Below, in pieces: positions 26,265-35,297 of a stretch of DNA of 64,000 bases. The notes beneath the pieces are model-generated. The model made no database searches. It was not told the DNA's origin and was given only the letters and a program-made list of their open reading frames with translations. Numbering within the stretch: position 1 is the stretch's first letter; every line of letters starts with the position of its first letter. The stretch spans positions 1,178,001 through 1,242,000 of the forward strand of contig NZ_CP150227.1 of NCBI RefSeq assembly GCF_037971845.1, given 5' to 3'. The position numbers and the translations under genes were made by a program. The stretch is from Paenibacillus sp. FSL R5-0766. GTDB lineage: Bacteria; Bacillota; Bacilli; Paenibacillales; Paenibacillaceae.

Positions 26265-26818
26265 GAATTAGAAACATATGGATTATAACACTTGTTGTGT
26301 TGGGCATCATTGGCTTAGTGATTGTTGAGGGCTTCGTTAATCCGAAGATCGAGGCGAAACAGGCTCGGTACGAGGAAGAGCAGCAGAATCCGCTGACACA
26401 TGATTTTGCCGCGTTAGCCGAATATCGCAGTCCCTACATGGGTGATCATTCAAACCTTAGTCATCTGAATCAGGCTTTACCTTTACGTGAAAGATTGAAT
26501 GGTTACCAACTGTACCCGGAGACGTTCACGGTCCAAGTGAATTATAGCTTGGATACGCGTGAGATGGATGCAGAGGAACTTGAGCGGATACTTGTATATA
26601 ATGCGGTTGCGAACTTTGTTATGATCGATAATCTGGAGCAGATCGTCTACCAGTTTGAGAATACCAGCCATACCTTACGTCGTGAATCTGCCCAACAATG
26701 GACAGGTACGGAATTAAAGGAGCTTCAGAACCCGGAGCTATGGAATTCGACTGTACGCGAGAAGCTGGTGGAACCGGCACAAGTGAAAGAGGTTTTTTCA
26801 CAGATTGTTGACAATTAA
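26261..26818 (+). CDS. Membrane-anchored protein of the PadR operon, unknown function
   Basis: 185 residues with one N-terminal hydrophobic helix (IWIITLVVLGIIGLVIVEGF) and a soluble, probably extracytoplasmic remainder rich in Glu and Gln. DUF4825-like features (YQLYPETFTVQVNYSLDTREMDAEELERILVYNAVANFVMIDNLEQIVYQFE) are possible but not certain. It is the last gene of the three-gene operon. Confidence 0.6.
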   Translation: MRIRNIWIITLVVLGIIGLVIVEGFVNPKIEAKQARYEEEQQNPLTHDFAALAEYRSPYMGDHSNLSHLNQALPLRERLNGYQLYPETFTVQVNYSLDTREMDAEELERILVYNAVANFVMIDNLEQIVYQFENTSHTLRRESAQQWTGTELKELQNPELWNSTVREKLVEPAQVKEVFSQIVDN

Positions 26819-26950
26819 GCTGCATGAAATAGAAGGAAATAGGCAAGAGACTCGACTCTTCTCCCATGCTATGTTATTATAAATCTCTGATAACGTGGTA
26901 ACGAACTAAAGCGTTTGGGTTTTGGTTACAGACTTGGAGGGGTTCGAGAG

Positions 26951-27721
26951 ATGAGAAAAAAAGCGATTCTACTATTATTTATTAGTATATGTGTATTGAT
27001 TGTGGCTGGTTGTTCCAGTTCCGCAAGCAAAGACGATAACACGATTGTTGTAGGAATTGATGACAAGTTTGCTCCAATGGGCTTCCGGGACGAGCAGAAT
27101 GAAATTGTTGGTTTTGATATTGATTACGCAAGAGCTGCAGCGGAGAAAATGGGTAAAGAAATCACATTCCAGCCAATCGACTGGTCTTCCAAAGAATCAG
27201 AGCTGAACAGTGGCCGGATCGATATGATCTGGAACGGGTACACCATTACGGATGAGCGTAAAGAGAAAGTGCTCTTTACGAAGCCGTATCTGGAAAACAG
27301 TCAGGTAGCTATTACCTTGGCAGACTCGCCAATCACAAAGCTGGATGAACTCGATGGTAAAAATGTGGGATTGCAGGCACTATCCTCCGCGGCAGATGCA
27401 CTAGCAGCAAGTCCACTGAAGGATAAAGTGAAAGCTTCCGAATTTAAGGATAACGTGCTTGCACTGACGGATCTGAAGACAAAACGTCTGGATGCGGTCA
27501 TCATTGATGAAGTGGTAGCGAGATACTACATGTCCAAAGAAGAGGGAACATTCAAACTGATGGATGAATCTCTTGCACCGGAACAATATGGCATTGGTAT
27601 CAAAAAAGGCAATGAAGAGCTTCTGAATCAGCTGCAAAAAGCGTTGGATGAGCTGAATGCAGACGGAACAGCTGCTAAAATCTCCACCCAATGGTTGGGT
27701 GAAGACAAGGTTTTGAAATAG
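26951..27721 (+). CDS. Polar amino-acid ABC transporter, substrate-binding lipoprotein
   Basis: About 256 residues from ATG 26951, after GGAGGGG; an ORF start at 26915 lies upstream of the ribosome-binding site. A lipoprotein signal ends LIVAGCSSS. The mature protein is an SBP family 3 domain (VVGIDDKFAPMGFRDEQNEIVGFDIDYARAAAEKMG, DMIWNGYTITDERKEKVLFTKPYLENSQVAI). It delivers an amino acid (glutamine, arginine or cystine type) to the permease encoded downstream. A stable hairpin separates it from the permease gene, which often allows more binding protein than permease to be made. Confidence 0.9.
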   Translation: MRKKAILLLFISICVLIVAGCSSSASKDDNTIVVGIDDKFAPMGFRDEQNEIVGFDIDYARAAAEKMGKEITFQPIDWSSKESELNSGRIDMIWNGYTITDERKEKVLFTKPYLENSQVAITLADSPITKLDELDGKNVGLQALSSAADALAASPLKDKVKASEFKDNVLALTDLKTKRLDAVIIDEVVARYYMSKEEGTFKLMDESLAPEQYGIGIKKGNEELLNQLQKALDELNADGTAAKISTQWLGEDKVLK

Positions 27722-27760
27722 GCAGGTTACACACCTGATATATAGTTAGAAACAAAACGG

Positions 27761-27809
27761 ACCCCGTATTCCATGCTGGAGCGATTCATGCCCCAGAGGA
27801 ATGCGGGGT
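27761..27809 (+). promoter_or_regulatory. Intercistronic hairpin between binding protein and permease
   Basis: Arms ACCCCGTATTCC (27761-27772) and GGAATGCGGGGT (27798-27809) pair over 12 bases with one wobble. No U-tract follows, so an mRNA-stabilising or processing element is more likely than a terminator. Confidence 0.5.
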
Positions 27810-27833
27810 TAACAGATTAGAGGAGACAAAACA

Positions 27834-28493
27834 ATGAGTTGGGATTATTTATCGACCATTTTAAAACCTATGCTAGAGGGTGCGCAGACCACCGTTTTCA
27901 TGTTCTTGCTAGCGATTGTGTTATCTGTACCGCTTGGATTTGCGGTCACGCTTGCTATGAGAAGCCAAATTAAACCACTGGCATGGATTGCCCATACGTA
28001 TGTATATGTGATGCGAGGAACACCGCTGCTGCTCCAAATTCTATTCTTCTGCTTTGGATTACCGTTGCTTCCGGTGATTGGAGAGTATCTGGTGTTTGAT
28101 CGTTTTGTTGCAGCGGGGATTGCGTTCATCCTAAACTATGCGGCGTACTTCGCTGAAATCTTCAGGGGCGGACTGCTTTCCATTGATAAGGGGCAACATG
28201 AGGCAGCGAAGGTACTGGGGTTAACAAAGTGGCAAACGATGACTAAAGTCATTATTCCTCAGATGATTCGTGTAGTATTGCCCGCAACGGCCAATGAATC
28301 CATTACGCTCATCAAGGATACGGCACTGCTCTATGCCGTGGCTGTGCCCGAGCTGTTGTATTACGCCCAAGCGGCGGTAAATCGCGACTTACAGCTGACA
28401 CCTTTCTTCGTGGCGGCGGTTATGTATCTGCTCATGACACTTGTACTCACCGTGCTGTTCAAGGCACTGGAGAAGCGGTTTTCATTTGAATAA
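27834..28493 (+). CDS. Polar amino-acid ABC transporter permease
   Basis: 219 residues of the HisM/GlnP class, with an N-terminal TVFMFLLAIVLSVPLGF segment, the MRGTPLLLQILFF signature and the ATPase-docking loop GQHEAAKVLGLTKWQTMTKVIIPQ. About five hydrophobic helices. The AGGAGACAAAACA ribosome-binding site precedes the ATG. It is in the same operon as the binding protein and the ATPase. Confidence 0.92.
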   Translation: MSWDYLSTILKPMLEGAQTTVFMFLLAIVLSVPLGFAVTLAMRSQIKPLAWIAHTYVYVMRGTPLLLQILFFCFGLPLLPVIGEYLVFDRFVAAGIAFILNYAAYFAEIFRGGLLSIDKGQHEAAKVLGLTKWQTMTKVIIPQMIRVVLPATANESITLIKDTALLYAVAVPELLYYAQAAVNRDLQLTPFFVAAVMYLLMTLVLTVLFKALEKRFSFE

Positions 28494-28526
28494 ATTAAAT
28501 CTGATCAATCAAAGGACTGTCTGCAT

Positions 28527-29282
28527 ATGACACATATAATAGAAGTAAATCAATTGAGAAAATCATTCGGCACACTTGATGTACTGAAACAGGTATCTTT
28601 CAACGTGGAACCAGGCGAAGTAATTGCCGTCATCGGACCTTCGGGTTCGGGGAAAAGTACGATGCTGCGCAGCCTGATTCATCTGGAGGATATTTCGGGC
28701 GGAACGATTCGCATTCAGGATCAGACGTTGGTTGATAATGGCCGTTACGCGGGTGCCGCAGATATTCGCAAGATGACGGATCGTATGGGGATGGTATTCC
28801 AGCATTTCAACTTGTTCCCGCATCTGACTGTACAAGATAATCTGGAACTCGCACCGAAAACTTTGAAAAAAGAAAGTTCAAGCGTCATCAGGCATCGCAG
28901 TCTGGAATTACTCGGCAAAGTAGGGCTGTCGGACAAGGCCGATGTCTACCCTGGTAATCTGTCCGGTGGACAGAAACAACGTGTAGCTATTGCCCGCGCA
29001 CTCATGATGCAACCGGACATCCTCCTGTTCGATGAGCCGACATCGGCACTTGATCCGGAGCTGACCGGGGAAGTGTTACGCGTAATCAAACAGCTGGCAC
29101 AGGAAAACATGACGATGATGATCGTCACGCATGAGATGGGCTTCGCCCGTGACGTTGCGGATCGCGTATTCTTCATGGATAACGGGGAAATCGCAGAGGC
29201 GGGACCTCCAGAACAGATCTTCGGCAATCCAAAACTTGCACGTACTCGGACATTTTTGCAGCGGGTGGAAGTGGAAGGATAG
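28527..29282 (+). CDS. Polar amino-acid ABC transporter ATPase
   Basis: 251 residues of the GlnQ/HisP class. Walker A is [13 protein letters not shown], the Q-loop is in [14 protein letters not shown], the signature is [15 protein letters not shown], Walker B is [14 protein letters not shown] and the H-loop is IVTHEMGFA. It ends the three-gene importer operon and is followed by a strong terminator. Confidence 0.93.
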   Translation: MTHIIEVNQLRKSFGTLDVLKQVSFNVEPGEVIAVIGPSGSGKSTMLRSLIHLEDISGGTIRIQDQTLVDNGRYAGAADIRKMTDRMGMVFQHFNLFPHLTVQDNLELAPKTLKKESSSVIRHRSLELLGKVGLSDKADVYPGNLSGGQKQRVAIARALMMQPDILLFDEPTSALDPELTGEVLRVIKQLAQENMTMMIVTHEMGFARDVADRVFFMDNGEIAEAGPPEQIFGNPKLARTRTFLQRVEVEG

Positions 29283-29310
29283 AAGAGACTTCAAATCTAA
29301 GAAATGTGGA

Positions 29311-29352
29311 AAGAACGCAATCCTTTGAGTAATAAGGGTGCGTTCTTTTTTT
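29311..29352 (+). terminator. Rho-independent terminator after the amino-acid importer
   Basis: Arms AAGAACGCA (29311-29319) and TGCGTTCTT (29339-29347), continuing into a T run. Confidence 0.85.
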
Positions 29353-29364
29353 AAAAAATATAGC

Positions 29365-29577
29365 TTATGTCCACAGGTATATGTTCCAGATCATCAATAC
29401 AAGGGTCAACACGATATAAGTTACTACATTCCAACGTGTTCGCATTCGATAAGTGGTGTAACTCATGATTCCAAACAAAACAATACTAAAACATAATACA
29501 GCTACATTATTTCGATAAAGAGCAATAGGTAGAAGCATCACAATCATAAGTATGTTCATTACTTTATCGATTTTCAT
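29365..29577 (-). CDS. Small membrane protein of unknown function
   Basis: 70 residues with two or three hydrophobic stretches (VMNILMIVMLLPIALY, VAVLCFSIVLFGIMSY, VVTYIVLTLVLMIWNIYLW) joined by a short basic loop (RMRTRW). A GGGGGATCACTACG segment precedes the ATG. No family recognised. Confidence 0.5.
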   Translation of the reverse strand: MKIDKVMNILMIVMLLPIALYRNNVAVLCFSIVLFGIMSYTTYRMRTRWNVVTYIVLTLVLMIWNIYLWT

Positions 29578-29711
29578 CGTAGTGATCCCCCAAAGATATT
29601 CAGAAAAGTATTACGACTATAATAATATCTATATGTTAGAGGTATTCTTGATTTGTATCATCACATGGATAAACAGTTCTTAAATTCATATCCTTGAAGG
29701 GAGGATTTACC

Positions 29712-30053
29712 TTGGAACATCACGAAAATGATGTAGATCATTATTATAACGACACATTGCCACCACCGCCTTATGTAGTACCAAAGACCAATAGTAAGTC
29801 GATTGTATCACTTGTTTTGGGGATTCTGTCCGTCACGATTCCTTACGTGGGAATTTTAATCGGAATCGCCGCGATTATATTTGCATCTTTAGCCTTCAAA
29901 GAGATCAGAGTTCGCATGGAGCAAGGAAAAGGGTTAGCGATTGCTGGTCTAGTTTGTGGAATCATTGGTACAGCGATGTATGTATTACTTATTGCGTTCG
30001 TGCTATTGTTTACTTTCGCTGTCACAAGCTTTGATATATCTTCTACATACTAG
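29712..30053 (+). CDS. DUF4190-type small membrane protein
   Basis: 113 residues beginning at TTG 29712, eight bases after GGGAGG; an upstream in-frame TTG at 29694 precedes the ribosome-binding site. A proline-rich cytoplasmic N-terminus (TLPPPPYVVP) is followed by SIVSLVLGILSVTIPYVGILIGIAAIIFASLAF and a second helix pair GLAIAGLVCGIIGTAMYVLLIAF. The SLVLGILS...GLAIAGLVCGIIG pattern is the DUF4190 signature. Function unknown. Confidence 0.75.
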   Translation: MEHHENDVDHYYNDTLPPPPYVVPKTNSKSIVSLVLGILSVTIPYVGILIGIAAIIFASLAFKEIRVRMEQGKGLAIAGLVCGIIGTAMYVLLIAFVLLFTFAVTSFDISSTY

Positions 30054-30093
30054 AAATATGAAGTTAGCAAACTTAGATTGTATCTAAAACTAG

Positions 30094-30167
30094 AAAAGCA
30101 AAGGCGTACCTTAGCCAACACCTCTGTTGTCCATAAGAGGGGGACTTAGGTACACGCCTTTGCTTTT
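30094..30167. terminator. Strong bidirectional terminator
   Basis: Long arms AAAAGCAAAGGCGT (30094-30107) and ACGCCTTTGCTTTTT (30153-30167), with an A tract on one side and a T tract on the other, lie between convergent genes. Confidence 0.8.
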
Positions 30168-30179
30168 TAATTTACGAAT

Positions 30180-32369
30180 TTACAGGTGAAGTGCCACTTC
30201 ACTGCTGACGTTTGCGTTCTCCGTGGTGTGATGCATCAGGAAATACGTTAAGGTTCCTCCGAGACCAATCACGGCGAAGATGCACAGAATGCCGATCTGA
30301 TCCCAAGCCACGCCGAACTGACCACTTGATATAACGGCTTTATACCCGGTTACCGAATACGTCATTGGCAGCCATGGATTAAACACTTTCAACCAATTCG
30401 GAATAAGTTCCAACGGGAATGTACCGGCACTGGTTGTCAGTTGGAAGATTAACATGAGAATTGCCAGGAAGCGTCCGGGATTCTCCAGCCAAGTAACCAA
30501 AGCCTGAATGATGTACATAAAGCTCAAGCTGGTCACAAAGCTGAATAAGAAGAATAACGGAATGCTTTGAACCTCCAGACCTAATACGGACAATACGAGC
30601 CAGGAAGCGAGAAGGGACTGGACAGCACTCATAATCGTGAAAGCAAGTGTTCTACTCACAAAACGATTCCAGCTACTCGTATCGGTAAACGTACTGCCGC
30701 GTGTGGGTACAACTAGCGTTGCAATTAATGCGCCGACAAAAAGCCCCAATGACAGGAAGTATGGCGAGAATCCAGTGCCATAATTGGGCACTTCGTTATG
30801 TTTATGCTCATCCACCTGAACGGGCTGTGCATACATTTCAACAAGTTCATCCGTCTTTTTCACACTGCTCGTTTCAGCTGCCGCTTCGTTTAACTTGGTG
30901 GAAAGTTCGCTAGAGCCGTCGGTTAATTTGGTAGTGCCTTCTTTTAATGTTCCCGCACCATCATCCAGCTTGCGGGAACCTTCGGCAATGGTGGTGATTC
31001 CGTCTGAAAGCTGGTTCATACCCGTAACCAATTGGCCTGCACCTGTATTTAACTGACTCGAACCTTCTGCAAGTTTGGCTCCTCCGGCTGCTGCTTCGGT
31101 CAACTTGGTGTTAAATTGTTGAAGGCCCGTTGCAAGCTGCTTATGTCCGGTTGATAATTGTGTTGCTCCTTGTAAAAGTTGCTGTTCACCCTGCACTAGC
31201 TGACTGCTGCCTTGATGCAGTTGCTGTTGCGCAGCCTGAAGGCTTTTGCTGCCTTCCACTAATTGCTGTCCACCTTGATAGACCTGTTCGCTGCCAGCGG
31301 CAACGGCCTGACTTGCTGCCAGTAATTGCTGAACAGCCGGGTTAGCGGCAAGCTCGGGACTTGCTTCGGCTAATTGGGCAAGTCCTTGTGCAACGGCCTT
31401 GGCACCTTCACTTACTTTGCTGCTGCCTTCCACTGAGGTTTGCAATCCGGCTACCAGCTTCGCACTTCCTTGTTCGGAAGCTTCCAGTCCAGCATCCAAC
31501 TTAGCCGCGCCTTCTTGAGCGGACTGAATACCTGCCTGTAACTGTTTGCCGCCCGTTTCAGCCTGCAATGCACCGTTACCCAGTTTCGTGCCTGCTGCCG
31601 CCAATTGGGACAATCCATCCGACAGGGAGCTGGCTCCTGCATGAAGCGTACCGATTCCTTGTGCCAAGGTAGCTGTACCCTCTTTTAATGGTGCCATACC
31701 TGTTTCCAATTTGTCGGTTCCATCCGCCAGTTTGGACAGGTTCTTTTTCAAAGTAGAGGCACCATTATCCAGCTTGGCTGCGCCCTCGTTGATCTTGCCA
31801 GCACCATCTCCGGCATCCGATAAACCGCTAGAGATCTTCTCCACCTGATCCAGTAACGTTTCGGTATACGATTCAGTTACTTTGGCGGAGACTTTGGATT
31901 TGATCTGTTTGACCGCAGTTCCACCAATCTGACCCGCGAGGAAGTTGTATCCCTCATTGGGCTCATAGATCAGCTCCGCTGGTTGTGGGTGATCCTCCAT
32001 CAGAGTGGTAGCTTTTGCTGAAAAATCCTCGGGGATCACGATGGTCATATAATACTTGTCGTCTTCCATACCTTGCTCCGCTTGTTCCCGTGTCACGAAT
32101 TGCCAGTCGAAATCATTACTTTTTTTCAATTCATCGACCAGATTCTGACCGACTTCCAGCGATTTGTCATTGTAGGTTGCGCCCTGATCCGTGTTGACCA
32201 CGGCCACAGGCAATTCATTCATTTTGCCATACGGGTCCCAGAATGCATTGAGGAACAAACCGCTATACAGCACCGGAATGAACAGCACAACGAGAATCGG
32301 AATGAATACTTTGGGTTTCTTAAATGCGGATTTCAAATCCTGACCAAATACAGTTAATGATTTCATCAT
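30180..32369 (-). CDS. YhgE/Pip-family membrane protein
   Basis: 729 residues. A single N-terminal helix (VFIPILVVLFIPVLYSGLFLNAFWDPYG) is followed by the Pip domain (LPVAVVNTDQGA) and a very long extracytoplasmic coiled-coil region (about 185-500) of repeated x-L-x-x-G units (GAGQLVTGMNQLSDG). Five or six C-terminal helices complete it. This matches the ABC-2-like YhgE/phage-infection-protein family. Members are proposed to act in lipid or glycolipid transport or as phage receptors, but a biochemical role is not established. A TetR regulator lies immediately upstream in the same direction and probably controls it. Confidence 0.9.
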   Translation of the reverse strand: MMKSLTVFGQDLKSAFKKPKVFIPILVVLFIPVLYSGLFLNAFWDPYGKMNELPVAVVNTDQGATYNDKSLEVGQNLVDELKKSNDFDWQFVTREQAEQGMEDDKYYMTIVIPEDFSAKATTLMEDHPQPAELIYEPNEGYNFLAGQIGGTAVKQIKSKVSAKVTESYTETLLDQVEKISSGLSDAGDGAGKINEGAAKLDNGASTLKKNLSKLADGTDKLETGMAPLKEGTATLAQGIGTLHAGASSLSDGLSQLAAAGTKLGNGALQAETGGKQLQAGIQSAQEGAAKLDAGLEASEQGSAKLVAGLQTSVEGSSKVSEGAKAVAQGLAQLAEASPELAANPAVQQLLAASQAVAAGSEQVYQGGQQLVEGSKSLQAAQQQLHQGSSQLVQGEQQLLQGATQLSTGHKQLATGLQQFNTKLTEAAAGGAKLAEGSSQLNTGAGQLVTGMNQLSDGITTIAEGSRKLDDGAGTLKEGTTKLTDGSSELSTKLNEAAAETSSVKKTDELVEMYAQPVQVDEHKHNEVPNYGTGFSPYFLSLGLFVGALIATLVVPTRGSTFTDTSSWNRFVSRTLAFTIMSAVQSLLASWLVLSVLGLEVQSIPLFFLFSFVTSLSFMYIIQALVTWLENPGRFLAILMLIFQLTTSAGTFPLELIPNWLKVFNPWLPMTYSVTGYKAVISSGQFGVAWDQIGILCIFAVIGLGGTLTYFLMHHTTENANVSSEVALHL

Positions 32370-32445
32370 GTTCTCTCCCCATTATCACGCTACTCCGTTA
32401 TATATCTATCTCTAATTTTACAAGGATTCAGCCGCACATCCTCCT

Positions 32446-33015
32446 CTATAATCCACTCTTGAGAAAGAGGCCTACGAAAGTCTTAATCTGATCCTTGTGT
32501 AGCGTAGGATGCGTTTTGTTCCAATCCGAGGTTAACGTGACATAGAGTTTCAGCAGGACAAAAGAGACCAGCTTGGGATCATCCTCTCGAATCTGCTGCA
32601 ATTCCATTGCCCGCTGAACTTGGCGTTCCAGATATTCGAGAATCGCTGTCTCTACTTTCTGCAGACCTTCCTTGGCCTGTGGCGTGCCAAAATCGTTCAC
32701 TTCCTGGAACAGTTTGATTAACAGCTCATGCTCCTCCCTATACTCCAGCAAAGAGTCCATACTCAGGTGTACGTTGTCCAGAAACGAATTTTCTTCCTTC
32801 ACCGTTTGCTCCGTGATCTGTTTCATATCGGTAATGATGGAGTGAAGAATCTCGTCGAACAGTTCTTCCTTATTTTCGAAAAAAGTATAAATTGTTCCCT
32901 TGCCTACATTGGCGAGTCGGGCAACTTGCTCCATGGTCGTTGCTTTGTAGCCGAACAGGGCAAAGGATTTCTCCGCCGAGTCAATGACCTGTTGCCTTCG
33001 ATCAATGGTTCTCAT
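32446..33015 (-). CDS. TetR-family transcriptional regulator
   Basis: About 189 residues from the ATG at 33015, which follows AAGGAGGTGCATATACC; a longer reading from 33081 would put the ribosome-binding site inside the gene. The N-terminal HTH is RRQQVIDSAEKSFALFGYKATTMEQVARLANVGKGTIYTFFENKEELF. The C-terminal helical ligand domain is diverse, as usual. It probably represses itself and the YhgE/Pip gene downstream; an inverted repeat is present in its promoter region. Confidence 0.88.
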   Translation of the reverse strand: MRTIDRRQQVIDSAEKSFALFGYKATTMEQVARLANVGKGTIYTFFENKEELFDEILHSIITDMKQITEQTVKEENSFLDNVHLSMDSLLEYREEHELLIKLFQEVNDFGTPQAKEGLQKVETAILEYLERQVQRAMELQQIREDDPKLVSFVLLKLYVTLTSDWNKTHPTLHKDQIKTFVGLFLKSGL

Positions 33016-33063
33016 GGTATATGCACCTCCTTGTTGTCTGAATGAGTAAAAAATGTGTCTGTA

Positions 33064-33090
33064 ATTGACCGGATTACACATATGGTCAAT
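33064..33090. promoter_or_regulatory. Putative TetR operator
   Basis: ATTGACC (33064-33070) and GGTCAAT (33084-33090) form an inverted repeat with a 13-base spacer, 49 bases upstream of the TetR start codon. Confidence 0.4.
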
Positions 33091-33249
33091 TGGTCGTTTA
33101 TAACTGTAGCACTTGAACAGGGATGATGGATGTGATCTTTGTCATGGAGTGGATGGGGGATGAAGAAGGTTATTAGGGGTATCCGTATGTGACTCAGACA
33201 GGTGCGAATGTGATGCTCACATGAAAACCCTGGGGGATTCGCACCTCAG

Positions 33250-33392
33250 ATGTTGTCGAAAAGGGGTGTTTTATTGCCTTTTGGCATAACATAGACAGGA
33301 ATAGATTGAATTATGATATGGAAAGTCATAGAATAATAGTGAAAAAACGTATTTGTGGTAGATAAAATTGTTAAGATACGTGTTTTTTCGCT
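33250..33392 (+). promoter_or_regulatory. CRISPR leader region
   Basis: AT-rich sequence directly before the first repeat, on the side of the conserved repeats and opposite the degenerate end, as expected for a leader. It contains an inverted repeat, AAAAAACGTAT (around 33341-33351) against ATACGTGTTTTTT (around 33376-33388), abutting the first repeat. Confidence 0.55.
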
Positions 33393-35037
33393 GTCGCACT
33401 CCGTATGGAGTGCGTGGATTGAAATATTGATCATCACCCCGCATTCTCTTCAAGTTCAGTCGCACTCCGTATGGAGTGCGTGGATTGAAATTGCTCTCTG
33501 CCACCCACTCTTTACGCTTAACCTGGTCGCACTCCGTATGGAGTGCGTGGATTGAAATACAATATCTTCTAGCGCATGATAAGACTTGCCGTCGCACTCC
33601 GTATGGAGTGCGTGGATTGAAATGCACGACAATCATCACGATAAACAGAACGAAGATGTCGCACTCCGTATGGAGTGCGTGGATTGAAATATACGTCAAG
33701 CCAACGGTGGAGAATAGCTATTTAGTCGCACTCCGTATGGAGTGCGTGGATTGAAATGCCAAGGAGTACGGCACCTCCATGTCCAAGCTTCAGTCGCACT
33801 CCGTATGGAGTGCGTGGATTGAAATCTGTTACAGCCACGATCAGCAATCCAAGCCGTGAGGTCGCACTCCGTATGGAGTGCGTGGATTGAAATTACGATC
33901 CGCAAATGTAGTTGCACTAATCGGCCGTCGCACTCCGTATGGAGTGCGTGGATTGAAATTTCGTCCAGATTGGCAAACATTTTTTTGCTCTGATACGTCG
34001 CACTCCGTATGGAGTGCGTGGATTGAAATCAACAAATCGTCAACGATTTTACCAATCATTTCGCGTCGCACTCTGTATGAGTGCGTGGATTGAAATTGGG
34101 GTGTCATAGACCCGGTATACACCGTAGTCGGGTCGCACTCTGTATGAGTGCGTGGATTGAAATGGTCAAGCGCTCAGTGTCGAAATAGTCCCTAGCGTCG
34201 CACTCTGTATGAGTGCGTGGATTGAAATACATACCGGCGGAGGTTGCGAAGAATAGGAGTGCGGTCGCACTCTGTATGAGTGCGTGGATTGAAATTAGAC
34301 GTGCCAGAGTTAGAAGATTTGAACAAAAACTGTCGCACTCTGTATGAGTGCGTGGATTGAAATTTCCGGATCTGCAGACCAGCTGCACACCAGGGCAGTC
34401 GCACTCTGTATGAGTGCGTGGATTGAAATTGCAGCGCAAGATCGTAGATCCAACGAAGGCGCCCGTCGCACTCTGTATGAGTGCGTGGATTGAAATAGGA
34501 TATCCGGCACAGGCCCGGCCACCATCTACAAGTCGCACTCTGTATGGAGTGCGTGGATTGAAATTCCGATGACTTCATTAAGGCCTCTCATGGTGCCCTG
34601 TCGCACTCTGTATGGAGTGCGTGGATTGAAATATGTACTGGATGATCCGGTACCACTGACTTGATAGTCGCACTCTGTATGGAGTGCGTGGATTGAAATG
34701 GAACAGCCGGAACAATCGGTTTGGCAATTATCGGGTCGCACTCTGTATGGAGTGCGTGGATTGAAATTTCATGCCCGGTACGTTCTCTACGATGTACATT
34801 TCGTCGCACTCTGTATAGAGTGCGTGGATTGAAATATCTGGATAAAAGACAAAGGTCTCTTTCCAATCAAGTCGCACTCTGTATGGAGTGCGTGGATTGA
34901 AATGATAACAAGCGGATGCTCATGGGTAAGTTGGACGTCGCACTCTGTATGGAGTGTGTGGATTGAAATAACAGACCGGCAATCGTATTGGGTGATGGAG
35001 ATAAGTCGCACTCTGTATGGAGTGCGTGAATTGAAAT
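33393..35037 (+). CRISPR. Type I-C-like CRISPR array, 25 repeats and 24 spacers, no adjacent cas genes
   Basis: Repeats begin GTCGCACTC and end GTGGATTGAAAT, the type I-C (Dvulg) form with a GCACTCC-GTAT-GGAGTGC hairpin and an ATTGAAAT 3' handle. Spacers are 32-37 bases. There are three variant blocks. Repeats 1-10 (33393-34029) are 33 bases with CTCCGTATGGAG. Repeats 11-17 (34065-34496) are 32 bases with CTCTGTATGAG. Repeats 18-25 (34532-35037) are 33 bases with CTCTGTATGGAG. Repeat 22 (TATAGAG), 24 (GTGTGTGG) and 25 (GTGAATTG) are degenerate, which puts the old trailer end at the right. No cas gene lies in the 33 kb to the left or the 29 kb to the right. Spacer targets were not identified. 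Confidence 0.97.
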
Positions 35038-35230
35038 TGGGGAAGAGGTAGAGCACGGCTTCGTTATCTAACTGTGCTCCTAATACCACTAATGAATTCA
35101 CACGATGAGGTATACCAAAAAGCGAAGAATGAGACAGGGATTTTTTTTATGTGTACCCCTCACTTTTTAACTCGGCTTTGGTGAAGAGAACAAGAGGATT
35201 ATATATGCACCAAAAAATGAAGCTTCATTA
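35038..35230. other. Post-array region with no gene
   Basis: Nothing coding is seen between the last repeat and the terminator of the chemotaxis receptor. The first 35 bases after the last repeat could be a relic spacer, but no convincing further repeat follows. Confidence 0.5.
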
Positions 35231-35280
35231 AAAAAACACCAGGGCTTCGAGTTAAATCACTCATAAGCCCTGGTGTTTTT
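35231..35280 (-). terminator. Terminator of the chemotaxis-receptor gene
   Basis: Arms AAAAACACCAGGGCTT and AAGCCCTGGTGTTTTT form a long stem. The A tract on the plus strand supplies the U tract of the minus-strand transcript. Confidence 0.85.
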
Positions 35281-35297
35281 ACGGTATCCTATTAAAT

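Noticed and set aside
33393..35037. Self-targeting spacers against genes in this window
   Set aside because: Reading the spacers against the window by eye showed no convincing match. Only an alignment search could settle this, so no claim is made.
33271..35101. Many overlapping ORFs on both strands with repeated NPRTPYGVR or SIHALHTECD motifs
   Set aside because: They are translations of the CRISPR repeats, not proteins.
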